Counted from the first letter of the stretch, positions 1-9,287 are shown. The stretch is 64,000 bases of DNA from Cohnella abietis (GCF_004295585.1 NZ_AP019400.1:6936501-7000500), one strand, 5' to 3'. Notes: generated from the sequence alone by a model not told the origin. Made by a program: numbers and translations.

Positions 1-2707
1 TGTACCCGCTTCTTGTCGGATCCGTCGGTTTTGTCGCCTTACTGTTATCGTTCACAGTTTGGCTGCCCACCGCCGAACCACCATTGCTATTGAAGGTAAC
101 CGTATGAGTATTGGCCGTCCATTTTGCGTACAAGGTCTTACTTGCCGTAATCGGAGTGTTGGTGAAATCGAACGGTGTCTCCAGCCCGCTGTCGCTGTAC
201 CACCCGCCGAACGTGTACCCGCTTCTCGTCGGATCCGTCGGTTTTGTGGCCGTACTGTTATAGTCTACTGGCTGGTCGCTCTTCGCCGAACCGCCGTTAC
301 TATTAAAGCTAACCGTATACGTGTTGATCGTCCACATTGCGTATAGCGTCACGTTGGACGCCCCCATAGTGAAAGTCTCCTCTGTTGCATAGCTCATTCC
401 GCTACCGCCCGACGCTGTATTCCAGCCGTCGAACGTGTAGCCCGTCTTCACCAGATACCCGGTATTCCCGTAAACCGTAACTCTATCACCTTGCGCATAT
501 GAGCCACTGTAGGTCGGCGCGGTGCCAGATGTAGCACCGTTGCCGTTATACGTTACCGAATATGTCGGTATCACCATGCTCAGCGTGTGAACAGGGGTCA
601 TCCCGCTCTTCGCCGATTCGCCGGCCGCATTGAACGCGCTCACCGTAAACGTATAGGAGGTGTTCGGTGTCAGTCCGCTCACCGTATGGGTAGTGCCGGT
701 CACATTGGCAATCGCCGTGTTACCCCCATTCTCGTAGAGATAATAGCCGGTCGCTCCGGTTACGGCATCCCATGACAGCGTAGTCGAATCGAACGTGGTG
801 CTGCCAGCCTGCAGATTCGCAGGCGTTCCGGGAGCGGTTAACTGTACGACACCGTTCACTCCCGCTGCGTATAGCGTTCCACCGATTTCCAGCAGCGCAT
901 GTAGTTGGCTCGGCGATCCGCTTACTTGTTCCCATGTGCCATTGCTGTACGACCATACGTCGTTGCTGCCGTTATCAGTCCCCGCGTATAGCTTACCATT
1001 GACGATAAGCAAAGCATTCACATCATTCGGCGCATTGCTGGTCGTCATTTGCGTCCATTCGGGTGTAGTCGCGCTAGTGTCGTAGGTCCATACGTCATTG
1101 CCGCCGTTAAAAGTCCCCGCATAAAGCGTGCCATTGACCTCGAGCAAGGAAGTCACGGTACTCGGCGCATGGCTGGCCGTCATTTGCGTCCATTCGGGCG
1201 TAGTCGCGGAAGTATCGTAAGTCCATACGTCATTTTCATCGGGGGTAGCATTCCCCGCATAGATCGTGCCGTTCACATTAAGCAACGTATTCACGTAACC
1301 CGGCATATGGCTTGCCGTCATCTGCGTCCATTCGGGCGAAGTCGCGGTAGTATCATATGTCCAAATATCATTGCTGCCGTTATTCGTCCCCGCATACAGC
1401 GTACCATCGACATTGAGCAAGGAATATACGTTACTTGGCGCATTGCTGGTCGTCATCTGCGTCCATTCGGGTGTAGTCGCGGTCGTGTCATAAGTCCATA
1501 CGTCATTGTCATCGTCGTCATTACTAGTCCCCGCGTACAGCGTGCCGTTCACATCGATCAAGGCATACACATAGCCCGGCGAGCCGCTCATCTGCGTCCA
1601 TCCGCCTCTAGTCGTATACGCCCAAACGGCATTAGTGTCTTTATTTAGCCCTGCATACAGTGTGCCATTGACACTGAACAAGGTGTTGGTATCGCCTGGA
1701 AAAACGCCCATCTGTGTCCACGTGCCGTTACTGTTCGTCCATACGTCGTTGCGTCCGGTCTGCGTCCCTGCATACAACGTCCCGTTGTCATCGAGCAAGG
1801 CATATACACTACCCGGTGCGCCGTTCATCTTCGCCCAACCTCCGAAAGTCGTGTACGTCCATACGTCGTCGAAACCGGAACCGGAGGCAGTCCCCGCATA
1901 CAGCGTGCCGTTCACGAAGCGCAAGGTTTTCACTCTGGCCGGCGCACCGGTTATTGGCGTCCATGTACTATTGCTGTTATTGTACGTCCAAACGCTGCGG
2001 TTGTCTCCGTTTGGAGTCCCCGCCGCATACAGCATGCCGTTTACATTAACCAACGAAGCTACATATTTGGGATTGTTAACGCCATTGCTTATCTGCGTCC
2101 AGCTACCGTTACTGTTCGACCATACGCCGCTGCTTAGAGTCCCTGCATATAGCGTGCCATTTATATACGTCAAGGCTTGTGCATCGCCCGGCGAACCCAT
2201 CATCTTCGTCCAACCGCCGACAGCCGTATACACCCATACCCCGTTGCTTCCAGTCCCTGCATAAATCGCGCCGTTTCCATCGATGATCAAGGAATACACG
2301 TCGCTCGGCGAGCCAATCATCTGCGTCCATCCACCACTAGCCGTGTACGTTGATACGTTGTTGCCGTCACCCCAAGCCCCAGCATACAGCGTGCCGTCCG
2401 CATCAACGAGCAAGCTTCGCACTCTGGCCGGCGAGCCGATCATCTGCGTCCAAGTGCCGTCGCGGTTCGACCATACGTCGTCGCTTCCGTTCCCTGTCCC
2501 CGCATACAACGTGCCACTCGCTTTGAGCAAGGTTTGCACGTTTGTCGGTTGTACGGTTTGTCCCACCGCTGGCCAAGTTGAAGAGGTCGCATAGACTGCC
2601 TTTCCTGCACCCATGAATGGGATGAGCATCAACGCGAGTAAGCATGCCAGAACGATCTTCCCTGATCGGGAAGACCACATCTTGAGTCTTGATGTAGATC
2701 GTTTCAT
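1..2707 (-). CDS. Secreted protein with about 14 'LYAGT' propeller-like repeats, an Fn3 domain and InlB-type repeats (3' part outside window)
   Basis: Incomplete gene: it starts at ATG 2707, 11 bases after AAGAGGTG, and is still open at the left edge. The product begins with basic residues and a hydrophobic segment (about residues 15-40), a plausible Sec signal peptide. It then has about 14 repeats of roughly 40-45 residues (2550 down to about 840), each with a 'TLYAGT...VW.Y....W.QM' pattern, which suggests a beta-propeller. A fibronectin type III domain (about 830-580) and Listeria-Bacteroides (InlB B) repeats with 'GYTFGGWY...LYAKW' follow to the edge. By family this is an exported adhesion or binding protein. 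The missing C-terminus may carry SLH domains like the other surface proteins here, but that cannot be seen. The antiparallel repeats also open short spurious frames on the plus strand. Confidence 0.85.
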   Translation of the reverse strand, partial: MKRSTSRLKMWSSRSGKIVLACLLALMLIPFMGAGKAVYATSSTWPAVGQTVQPTNVQTLLKASGTLYAGTGNGSDDVWSNRDGTWTQMIGSPARVRSLLVDADGTLYAGAWGDGNNVSTYTASGGWTQMIGSPSDVYSLIIDGNGAIYAGTGSNGVWVYTAVGGWTKMMGSPGDAQALTYINGTLYAGTLSSGVWSNSNGSWTQISNGVNNPKYVASLVNVNGMLYAAGTPNGDNRSVWTYNNSNSTWTPITGAPARVKTLRFVNGTLYAGTASGSGFDDVWTYTTFGGWAKMNGAPGSVYALLDDNGTLYAGTQTGRNDVWTNSNGTWTQMGVFPGDTNTLFSVNGTLYAGLNKDTNAVWAYTTRGGWTQMSGSPGYVYALIDVNGTLYAGTSNDDDDNDVWTYDTTATTPEWTQMTTSNAPSNVYSLLNVDGTLYAGTNNGSNDIWTYDTTATSPEWTQMTASHMPGYVNTLLNVNGTIYAGNATPDENDVWTYDTSATTPEWTQMTASHAPSTVTSLLEVNGTLYAGTFNGGNDVWTYDTSATTPEWTQMTTSNAPNDVNALLIVNGKLYAGTDNGSNDVWSYSNGTWEQVSGSPSQLHALLEIGGTLYAAGVNGVVQLTAPGTPANLQAGSTTFDSTTLSWDAVTGATGYYLYENGGNTAIANVTGTTHTVSGLTPNTSYTFTVSAFNAAGESAKSGMTPVHTLSMVIPTYSVTYNGNGATSGTAPTYSGSYAQGDRVTVYGNTGYLVKTGYTFDGWNTASGGSGMSYATEETFTMGASNVTLYAMWTINTYTVSFNSNGGSAKSDQPVDYNSTATKPTDPTRSGYTFGGWYSDSGLETPFDFTNTPITASKTLYAKWTANTHTVTFNSNGGSAVGSQTVNDNSKATKPTDPTRSGY

Positions 2708-2858
2708 AAATTCGTATACACCTCTTAATTTGTCATAATAATTGCAACTGGCGATGCTGCGACACAAGATTACTACAGACGACAAATCAAAGTATTTCTC
2801 CCCCGCCATTCCTGTCGAACATTGCCACTTTCGTCTTAATATAAGACGATTACAACGC

Positions 2859-2884
2859 AAAAAAAATCCCCCATCAAAGGGGGA
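2859..2884 (-). terminator. Rho-independent terminator of the MalT-like regulator
   Basis: A CCCCC/GGGGG stem with a 6-base loop (2867-2884) is followed on the minus strand by eight T residues. It lies about 85 bases after the stop of the regulator gene at 2968. Confidence 0.8.
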
Positions 2885-2967
2885 GGGACGGTAATATATT
2901 GGGGGATATACATCATACCAATCCTTATTGTACAATGATGATTTTCCTCCATTGCGATAAATAGCTC

Positions 2968-5484
2968 TCACAACCATTTTAATTCTTTTCCTTGCTCCAG
3001 CGCCTGTTCTCTGCTGTTCACATGAAGTTTCCTATACATGCTTTTCAGATGGCTCTTGACCGTTTCGGCCGTGACTTGGAGTTGTTCGGCGATCTGTTTA
3101 TTCGACAGACCCATGTTGATCATCCGTAATATTTTTAATTCCTGTTTCGTAATCGGGGCTGCCGCGCTTGCGGTCCCATTCGTATGATCCGATATCAGCA
3201 GAAGCAGTTCCCTGGCGTAGAGTACGCTCGCGGACTTACGGTTAGCGTTGATCTGTCTTTCCCGGAGATATTCACGCAGCAGCTCGGCCATGTTCGCCCC
3301 TTCATCCACGAAACTGCGGATGTATTTCCCCGGTTCCGCCAATCGGAGTGCCGCTTCCAGCTTCATTACAGCGTTCGTCTTATCCCCTTTTCGATAGAAA
3401 GCAATGCTTTGCAGGATGACCACCTTAACCTTATCCCAGGTCCGATCGGCCTGATCGGCAAGCAGGTACAGTTGTTCCAGCAGCTGCAAAGCTTCATCGA
3501 CTTCCCCGCGCTCCATAAGCGCACTTGCCAAAATAAGATATTCTTTGATTGGGCCGAGCGGGATCGTATCGGTATGCTTAATGCCGCATTTTTGCAGCCA
3601 ACCCTCATCGAAAGAACCGTTCGCAAGCAACAAATAGGCCTTCTCCGCCTCTATCCTCCGCATAAACATACTTCTGTCCACGGAATGGATCTTAGGTTTA
3701 ACCTCCTCAAGCAAATCAAACGCTTTGGCCGAATCGCCCTTGGCCTGACAGATCCGCGCAGCATTGACGGTAGCGCTTAACAGGATAAGAGCATAAGGCT
3801 GCATGCAAGTTGACCTCAGTACCCTCTCCGCATAAGCTTCGGCCTCCTCCAAACGGTTCCATTCGTATAACAGCAAACTGTAGGTATTGTAGAAAAAACC
3901 GGCATAGGGGTAATTGTCTCTATCTTCCCATATTTTGATCCACTTATAGAAGAATCTCTCCGCATCATGCAAATCACTGAAAAAGCTCAACAACGTATCG
4001 AAATACATCGAGTACGAGTTCGCTTCGATCATCTGGACGTAGTTGCCCTCCGGCGTATCCCGGTCGAAAATCTCGAAATATTCATCCGATCGTCGAAAGT
4101 CTCTTCGGTAAAAAGAAACGGCCGCGGACAAAAAATGAACGTTTCCCGCATAAGGTTTCCATTCCGGATCCGACAGCTTGTCCTCCATTAGACTAAGCCT
4201 TGCTTGCGCCAGCTCCAATTCATTGGTTTCTACCATCACTTTAACATACAGAAACTGAATTCTCGGCTTTCCGGCAAAACAGGACTCCGGCAGATCGCGC
4301 AACCATCGATGAAGCACGCCCCTTTTCGCATGAAGGTTGGGCAGATGCTTCTCGATCAAAGCGCTTGCTTCGAGTTGAAGCCCGTCCATCAGCAATTGCT
4401 CGACCGCTTCTTCCAAAAATCTGTGCTCCTCCAGCCAAAGGGCTGCCTTGACATGCAACTCCTTCGATTGACCCGCATACCTTTGCCGGAAAAGCCTCCG
4501 TAAAAACTCGGAAAACAAGTGATGATAGCGATACCATTCTCGTCGATCATCCAATGAAACAATGAACAAATTATGCTGTTCCAGCATTTCCAGCAGTTCT
4601 TGACAATTCGCTTGTCCGGTAATCGTCTCGCACAATGAGCCGTTTATCCTGTCTACAATCGAAGTTTCCAATAGAAAGGACTGAATCTCGCTCGGCTGGA
4701 GACTAAAAACCTCCTGAAACAGATAGTCGGATATGTTGCGTTGTTCCCCGCTAAAGGCGCGGATAAAATCCGAATAATTGCCGCTTCTTTGCAGCGAAAT
4801 GGCCGCAAGATACAGTCCGCTAACCCATCCCTCCGTGCGGTCGACGAGCACCGCTATCTTTTCTCCCGACAGCGACAATCCCATGCAATCCTGAAAGTAA
4901 CGAATTCCCTCCGCAAGTTGAAATCTCAGTTCCTGAATCGTGATTTTTACCATTTGGCCAGTCGTCTGCAGCCTTGCCGTAGGAAAGGGCATTTCAGCCC
5001 GGCTTGTTACATAGAGGTGGATGTGAGCGGGCAAATACGCAAGAAAATAAGACACCGATGCATGAATGGAGGCAAGATTAATTGCGTGATAATCGTCCCA
5101 GATTATGACCAATTCATCAGAGTAGCCGTCAAGCTCGCGAAGCATGGCCGAGATGAACGCCTCGAACGCTCCCGACTTTAAGGACGACAAATACGGGGTG
5201 ACCACTTCTGCAAAGTGGGGGTTCTTACTATTAACTGCAGCGATCGTATAACTCCAGAACTCAATCAGATCATTATCTTGTGACCCCAAGGAGATCCATA
5301 CGGTAGGTATGGCGGTCTGCTGCAGCCACTGACTCAAAGCTGTTGTTTTGCCGTACCCCCCAGGAGCCGTTACGGATGTAAATTTGCTCTTTAATCCTTT
5401 ATTTAATAGTTCGGTGATCGCCGCTCGCTCAACAAGGTCATCGCGCCGCGTTTGCGGGATATGAAGTTTGGTACTCAGAATCAT
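2968..5484 (-). CDS. MalT/LuxR-family STAND ATPase transcriptional regulator
   Basis: The product is 838 aa, about the usual size for MalT-like (LAL) regulators. Residues 41-48 (PGGYGKTT) form a Walker A motif and about 124-131 (ELVIIWDD) a Walker B motif, so the N-terminal part is a signal-transducing NTPase. The middle third is helical and TPR-like, which in this family senses an inducer. The last 65 residues are a LuxR helix-turn-helix with 'LSNKQIAEQLQVTAETVKSHL'. The family activates transcription when ATP and an inducer are bound. Neighbours are the repeat-protein gene downstream and, upstream, the formylglycine-generating enzyme gene separated by an att-like repeat. Its target cannot be told from the sequence. 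It may control the adjacent secreted protein or the glycan locus. Confidence 0.9.
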   Translation of the reverse strand: MILSTKLHIPQTRRDDLVERAAITELLNKGLKSKFTSVTAPGGYGKTTALSQWLQQTAIPTVWISLGSQDNDLIEFWSYTIAAVNSKNPHFAEVVTPYLSSLKSGAFEAFISAMLRELDGYSDELVIIWDDYHAINLASIHASVSYFLAYLPAHIHLYVTSRAEMPFPTARLQTTGQMVKITIQELRFQLAEGIRYFQDCMGLSLSGEKIAVLVDRTEGWVSGLYLAAISLQRSGNYSDFIRAFSGEQRNISDYLFQEVFSLQPSEIQSFLLETSIVDRINGSLCETITGQANCQELLEMLEQHNLFIVSLDDRREWYRYHHLFSEFLRRLFRQRYAGQSKELHVKAALWLEEHRFLEEAVEQLLMDGLQLEASALIEKHLPNLHAKRGVLHRWLRDLPESCFAGKPRIQFLYVKVMVETNELELAQARLSLMEDKLSDPEWKPYAGNVHFLSAAVSFYRRDFRRSDEYFEIFDRDTPEGNYVQMIEANSYSMYFDTLLSFFSDLHDAERFFYKWIKIWEDRDNYPYAGFFYNTYSLLLYEWNRLEEAEAYAERVLRSTCMQPYALILLSATVNAARICQAKGDSAKAFDLLEEVKPKIHSVDRSMFMRRIEAEKAYLLLANGSFDEGWLQKCGIKHTDTIPLGPIKEYLILASALMERGEVDEALQLLEQLYLLADQADRTWDKVKVVILQSIAFYRKGDKTNAVMKLEAALRLAEPGKYIRSFVDEGANMAELLREYLRERQINANRKSASVLYARELLLLISDHTNGTASAAAPITKQELKILRMINMGLSNKQIAEQLQVTAETVKSHLKSMYRKLHVNSREQALEQGKELKWL

Positions 5485-5582
5485 GGATCGGCACCTCGGA
5501 TTTGACTGTTAAATCTTTTCTATATTATATCTGAAGTCCAATCAAGACCGCTAGCAAAACGGCGTCCAATATGCCCTTACTA

Positions 5583-5640
5583 AATTTTTCGCCGTCACTT
5601 GTGGTAGGGTTCAGCTTAACGATTATTACGGCGAAAAATA
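5583..5640. other. att-like repeat H (left-most copy), with extended dyad symmetry
   Basis: 5583-5615 matches the rlmH 3'-end repeat (TTTTTCGCCGTCACTTGTGG then TAGGGTTCAGC). Unlike most copies it continues into an inverted right half: ATTTTTCGCCGT (5584-5595) is mirrored by ACGGCGAAAAAT (5628-5639), centred on 5611/5612 in the GTTC core. The right half closely follows the sequence at the 3' end of the recombinase remnant (54117-54146). It lies just downstream of the formylglycine-generating enzyme stop codon. Confidence 0.6.
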
Positions 5641-5649
5641 CCTCAGTGG

Positions 5650-6624
5650 TTAATGAGATTGTACGACCCGGAATCCGCAGTTGCCGGTAGAACTGTCCGG
5701 TGTATTTGAGCTTCTCGCTGCCACTCGGTAACGGTTGCAATATGAGCGGTGACACAGATAGGAACCGCCGCGCATAGATCTTCTGCCTGTGGGACGATCG
5801 AACCTTGGATTCATTGGTGAAGTCTCGACATGATAAGAAGGCGTAAACCAGTCGGCGCACCATTCCCACACGTTGCCTGACATGTTGTACAAGCCGTAGC
5901 CGTTCGGTTCGTAAGTATATACAGGAGCCGTTCCTTCGTATCCGTCACCCGCGCTGTTCTTAATGGGGAATTTGCCCTGCCAGATGTTACAGCGGTGCTT
6001 TCCATCCGGCTTAAGCAGGTCTCCCCAAGGGTAGGTCTTCAGCTTGAGACCGCCTCTGGCGGAGTACTCCCATTCCGCTTCGGTCGGCAGCCTCTGGCCG
6101 GACCACCGGCAGTAAGCGTCCGCGTCATTCCACGACACGTGGATGACCGGATGGTCCATCCGGTCATTGATATCGGAGTCAGGCCCTTCTGGCTTTGCCC
6201 AATATGCGCCGTTCAAGACGTACCACCAAGGAGTAGCTTGCGGTACGCTTTTCACCTGAAGCTTGACGGCTTCCGAGACGAACAGATGGAACACAAAGGA
6301 CCAGTTGAAGCGTTCCGCTTCGGTCACGTATCCCGTGTCGGCTACGAAAGCTTGGAACTGGGCATTCGTAACTGCGTAGGCGGAGATGGAAAAAGCGTCG
6401 ACATGCACCAAGCGAGGCGGGCCTTCCCCATCTGCGGGGAACCCCTCCTTCAAATCTGAACCCATAATAAATGATCCACCAGGGATGAAGACCATATTTT
6501 CCTGTAGTTCCGGCTTCGTGCTTCGCCCCTCCTTAAAGGTAGGAGATGCGAAGGATATCGGCTGGTGTTCCAGTTGATCGGCGGTTCTTCGAGCAGCGCA
6601 GCAAGGGCTTGTTTGTTGATCCAA
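5650..6624 (-). CDS. Formylglycine-generating enzyme (sulfatase-modifying factor)
   Basis: The product is 324 aa. The chosen start is TTG 6624, placed 9 bases after AAAGGAG; the upstream ATG would overlap the transporter gene and lacks a Shine-Dalgarno. The protein has the FGE-sulfatase fold signatures 'MVFIPGGSFIMGSD', 'PVIHVSWNDADAYCRWSG', 'RLPTEAEWEYSARGG' and 'NVWEWCADWF'. Near the C-terminus are Cys291 and Cys296 in 'LCHRSYC', the redox/copper-binding cysteine pair of true FGEs, followed by 'RVAARSSNTPDSS'. The enzyme oxidises the cysteine of a CxPxR motif in sulfatases to formylglycine using oxygen. Two sulfatases with that motif (CGPAR and CTPTR) lie nearby. The gene is last in a run of minus-strand genes after a sulfatase and two CHR transporter genes (44-base gap). 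No signal peptide is visible, so it acts in the cytoplasm. Confidence 0.93.
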   Translation of the reverse strand: MDQQTSPCCAARRTADQLEHQPISFASPTFKEGRSTKPELQENMVFIPGGSFIMGSDLKEGFPADGEGPPRLVHVDAFSISAYAVTNAQFQAFVADTGYVTEAERFNWSFVFHLFVSEAVKLQVKSVPQATPWWYVLNGAYWAKPEGPDSDINDRMDHPVIHVSWNDADAYCRWSGQRLPTEAEWEYSARGGLKLKTYPWGDLLKPDGKHRCNIWQGKFPIKNSAGDGYEGTAPVYTYEPNGYGLYNMSGNVWEWCADWFTPSYHVETSPMNPRFDRPTGRRSMRGGSYLCHRSYCNRYRVAARSSNTPDSSTGNCGFRVVQSH

Positions 6625-6667
6625 GTTCAAAAACTCCTTTCGTGATCTATGATTATTAGGCGACCGG

Positions 6668-7213
6668 CTATCCATACAGCGCAATGCCGACAAGTCCGGA
6701 TAGTATGATGACGGAGAACGGATGCTTGCGAAAATAAATTAAAGCGAACAAGGAACCTATGAAGATGAGGATCTGGCTCCAAGTAAACCAAGAAAGCTGT
6801 GCAATCATTCCGGCTTGCTGCGCAAATGTGATCGCCGCGTACACGATCATACCAGCAATGATCGGCCGGAGACCGTAGAATGACGACTTCACCAGCCAAT
6901 TCTCTTGAAGGCGGAGGAAGAGTTTCCCGACCGCCAGAATCAAGAGGAGCGAAGGCAGGACAATCGCCAGAGAGGCGATGGAAGCCCCAAGCAAGCCGGC
7001 CTCCCGGTACCCGACAGCCACAGCAATATTGGTGGCGATAGGCCCGGGAGACATACCCGCGACTGCGACGATATCGGCAAGCTGACTGGCGTTCATCCAC
7101 TGATGCCGGTTTACAACCTCTTCCTGGATCATGGGGATCATGGCATACCCGCCACCGAACGAGACGAGTCCGACGAGAAAGAAAGTAAGAAATAGATAGA
7201 TGTGCATGTCCAT
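6668..7213 (-). CDS. CHR-family (ChrA) oxyanion transporter, short subunit 1
   Basis: The product is 181 aa, the size of half of a full-length ChrA, and is very hydrophobic with about five or six membrane segments. It has the CHR motifs 'SFGGGYAMIPMIQEEVV' near residue 20 and 'AVAGMSPGPIATNIAVAVGY' near residue 60. Short CHR proteins work as pairs encoded in tandem; the partner ends 19 bases upstream. The family is known for chromate efflux, and chromate is a sulfate analogue. The position between a sulfatase and the sulfatase-maturation enzyme suggests that the physiological substrate may be sulfate released from glycans. That is inference. Confidence 0.88.
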   Translation of the reverse strand: MDMHIYLFLTFFLVGLVSFGGGYAMIPMIQEEVVNRHQWMNASQLADIVAVAGMSPGPIATNIAVAVGYREAGLLGASIASLAIVLPSLLLILAVGKLFLRLQENWLVKSSFYGLRPIIAGMIVYAAITFAQQAGMIAQLSWFTWSQILIFIGSLFALIYFRKHPFSVIILSGLVGIALYG

Positions 7214-7232
7214 TCTCCATTAGATGTTCAAA

Positions 7233-7838
7233 TTATATCATGTAGTCGTAAACGACTTCTTTTTCCTCTTTCAGCTTGAAATCCTTACCTAACAAGACAC
7301 GGATCTTCACGACGGCGATACCGGCTGCGGCTCCGAAGGCGATGACATAGACAGGATGAACATTGCCAAAGAATAACAACAGGGAGGCGATCACTGCGAG
7401 CGACCCTGTGGTGGAGTCAATGACGGCAGTGCGCCCGATCTTAAAGGCAGCGAACGCGATCAAGGCTACGACCGTTACTCGGATTGACAAGAATGCGGCT
7501 TCGATCTTCGGATTGTCTTTCATCTGGACATAAAAGATCGATAAGCCGATCATAAGGCAGCATGTTGGGAGTAAGATGCCGAGCAGCGCGGCTGTCGCCC
7601 CGCGGATTCCGGCGATTCTGTAGCCGATATACGTTGCCGAATTGACGGCTACCGCTCCTGGCACCGATCCGGCTACCGCGAATACATCGGCGATTTCCTG
7701 TGTTCGAAGCCAGCCTCTTCTATCGACGACTTCCCTTTCGATAACCGGGATCAAAGCGTACCCTCCACCGAATGTAATCGGCCCTATCTTCAGAAATGTA
7801 ACAAAAATCGAAGACAGCAATTTCCATGTTGTATTCAC
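7233..7838 (-). CDS. CHR-family (ChrA) oxyanion transporter, short subunit 2
   Basis: The product is 201 aa from GTG 7838, 9 bases after GGAGG; the longer frame to 7886 has no good ribosome binding site and would run into a hairpin. The CHR motifs 'TFGGGYALIPVIEREVV' and 'AVAGSVPGAVAVNSATYIGY' are clear and about five hydrophobic segments follow. It ends with a charged tail (KEEKEVVYDYM). It is the partner of the 181-aa protein directly downstream; the two presumably form one antiparallel transporter. A strong hairpin 50 bases upstream of the start (7888-7914) may separate its expression from that of the preceding sulfatase. Confidence 0.87.
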   Translation of the reverse strand: MNTTWKLLSSIFVTFLKIGPITFGGGYALIPVIEREVVDRRGWLRTQEIADVFAVAGSVPGAVAVNSATYIGYRIAGIRGATAALLGILLPTCCLMIGLSIFYVQMKDNPKIEAAFLSIRVTVVALIAFAAFKIGRTAVIDSTTGSLAVIASLLLFFGNVHPVYVIAFGAAAGIAVVKIRVLLGKDFKLKEEKEVVYDYMI

Positions 7839-7887
7839 TTGAATCTTCCTCCAGTCTAGCTCAAGATGAGAAAGTCGATTTAACATA

Positions 7888-7914
7888 AGAAGAACCCAGA
7901 GTCTGGGTTCTTCT
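7888..7914 (-). terminator. Hairpin between sulfatase and CHR transporter genes
   Basis: AGAAGAACCCAGA is followed by one central base and then its exact complement, giving a 13-bp stem. The minus-strand sequence after it is only weakly T-rich (TTATGTT), so it could be a weak terminator or an mRNA stabiliser. Confidence 0.6.
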
Positions 7915-7958
7915 ACTATTCATTACTGGTACAGCTCTGCCTCCGACACCTTGCGCAT

Positions 7959-9287
7959 TCAAGTAGATTGTGAAGTCGCCGGCTTGATTACCGGTTCTAT
8001 CTCGCCTGCTGCGATCATTCTACGAATTAACCGACTGCGAAGCTCGTCGGATACTTCGCGGTGAGATTCCCAACCGACCAGATTGTTAAGCTCGTATGGG
8101 TCGGCCTGCAAATCATAGAGGAATTGCTCTTCGTATTCGGCGGAGAAGGAATCTTGTGTCGGATTTCTATCCTTTGCCACCACACTGTACTTCCATCGTT
8201 TCGTACGGATCGCACGCCCAACTTCGCTTTCGCTAATCTGTACGAACACTTCTTCAGGCCATTCTGCTGAAGTACGCTTCACTAGCGGCAGAATCGAACG
8301 TCCTTGCATGGATTCAGGCAATTGAATGCCAGCCGCATCCAGCAAGGTCGGCGGCATGTCCACTAAGCTGATTAGCTGCTCTAAACGCCCCCCGGCGGTA
8401 AAACCTGGTCCTGTTATGGCCATTGGAATTCGTATAGAGCTCTCATGACACGATCTCTTGTACTCCGCGTTCCTCGTCTTGAAGTGGCAGCCGTGATCAG
8501 ACAGGAACAATATAATTGTGTCCTTAGTCATATCCAAGCTCTTCAAGGCATCTTGAACTCGGCCCAAGGCTTCATCCAAACGTTTCACCATACCGTAGTA
8601 GCCGCCTAGATGCTGGTGAGCCGTTCCACCAAGAGCAGCGAGATCTGGTGGAACCCACCTGGAATGATAAGCATCCGAATAGGCATCCGGAGCGGGATAA
8701 TCATCTCGTTGATTCTGATGATGCGGCTCCAAATAAGATAGGAATAAGAAAAAAGGATGCTCTTGTTGCTTCTGTTCGTCAATATAACGAATGGCCGCAT
8801 CGGTTAAAGCATCGACCCGATAGCCTGGCAGCTTAACCTGTTCATTATCATTATTGAACAGGACGGTATCATAGGCATCCGATGTAAATTCTAGTGTATC
8901 TGCGGCCAGCCAATACTCATAACCTCCGCGTTTCTCTACTGGAACCGGCATCGTTCCTGTGTTAGCCAAATGCCACTTGCCAATATATGCAGTATGGTAA
9001 TTAGCTTCACGAAAGTAATGGGCTAATGTTTTCTTGTCCTCTGGCAGTGGAATCCCGTTCGTAAAGCACCCTGTTTGTGTCGCATATTCACCCGTTTGTA
9101 AGCAGGATCTAGCAGGACCGCATACCGGCTGGCAGGTGAAACCATAATCAATATGTGTGCCATGAATGGCCATTCGATCAAAATTCGGAGTCAATCGTAA
9201 GGGATTTCCATGAACACCTGTCGTGTCCCAGCGCTGCTGGTCCGTGAAGAAAACAATTACATTTGGTTTTTCAGGAGCTGGCTTCAA
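7959..9287 (-). CDS. Cys-type sulfatase (sulfuric ester hydrolase), cytoplasmic
   Basis: The product is 442 aa from TTG 9287, 7 bases after GGAGGTC. It has the type I sulfatase layout: 'NVIVFFTDQQRWDT' at the N-terminus supplies metal-binding Asp residues, and CGPAR (residues 56-60) is the CxPxR formylglycine motif. 'GKWHLANTG', 'IILFLSDHGCHF' and a C-terminal 'FLYDLQADPYELNNLVG' complete the fold. The enzyme removes sulfate from sugar sulfate esters; the exact linkage cannot be read from sequence. No signal peptide is visible, so it works on imported oligosaccharides. It sits downstream of GH35 and GH89 glycosidase genes, and the maturation enzyme it needs is encoded three genes further on. 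Confidence 0.92.
   Translation of the reverse strand: MKPAPEKPNVIVFFTDQQRWDTTGVHGNPLRLTPNFDRMAIHGTHIDYGFTCQPVCGPARSCLQTGEYATQTGCFTNGIPLPEDKKTLAHYFREANYHTAYIGKWHLANTGTMPVPVEKRGGYEYWLAADTLEFTSDAYDTVLFNNDNEQVKLPGYRVDALTDAAIRYIDEQKQQEHPFFLFLSYLEPHHQNQRDDYPAPDAYSDAYHSRWVPPDLAALGGTAHQHLGGYYGMVKRLDEALGRVQDALKSLDMTKDTIILFLSDHGCHFKTRNAEYKRSCHESSIRIPMAITGPGFTAGGRLEQLISLVDMPPTLLDAAGIQLPESMQGRSILPLVKRTSAEWPEEVFVQISESEVGRAIRTKRWKYSVVAKDRNPTQDSFSAEYEEQFLYDLQADPYELNNLVGWESHREVSDELRSRLIRRMIAAGEIEPVIKPATSQST

Noticed and set aside
59..2594. Several plus-strand open frames across the repeat protein
   Set aside because: They are antisense shadows of the minus-strand repeat protein, produced by its periodic sequence; none has a ribosome binding site or domain.
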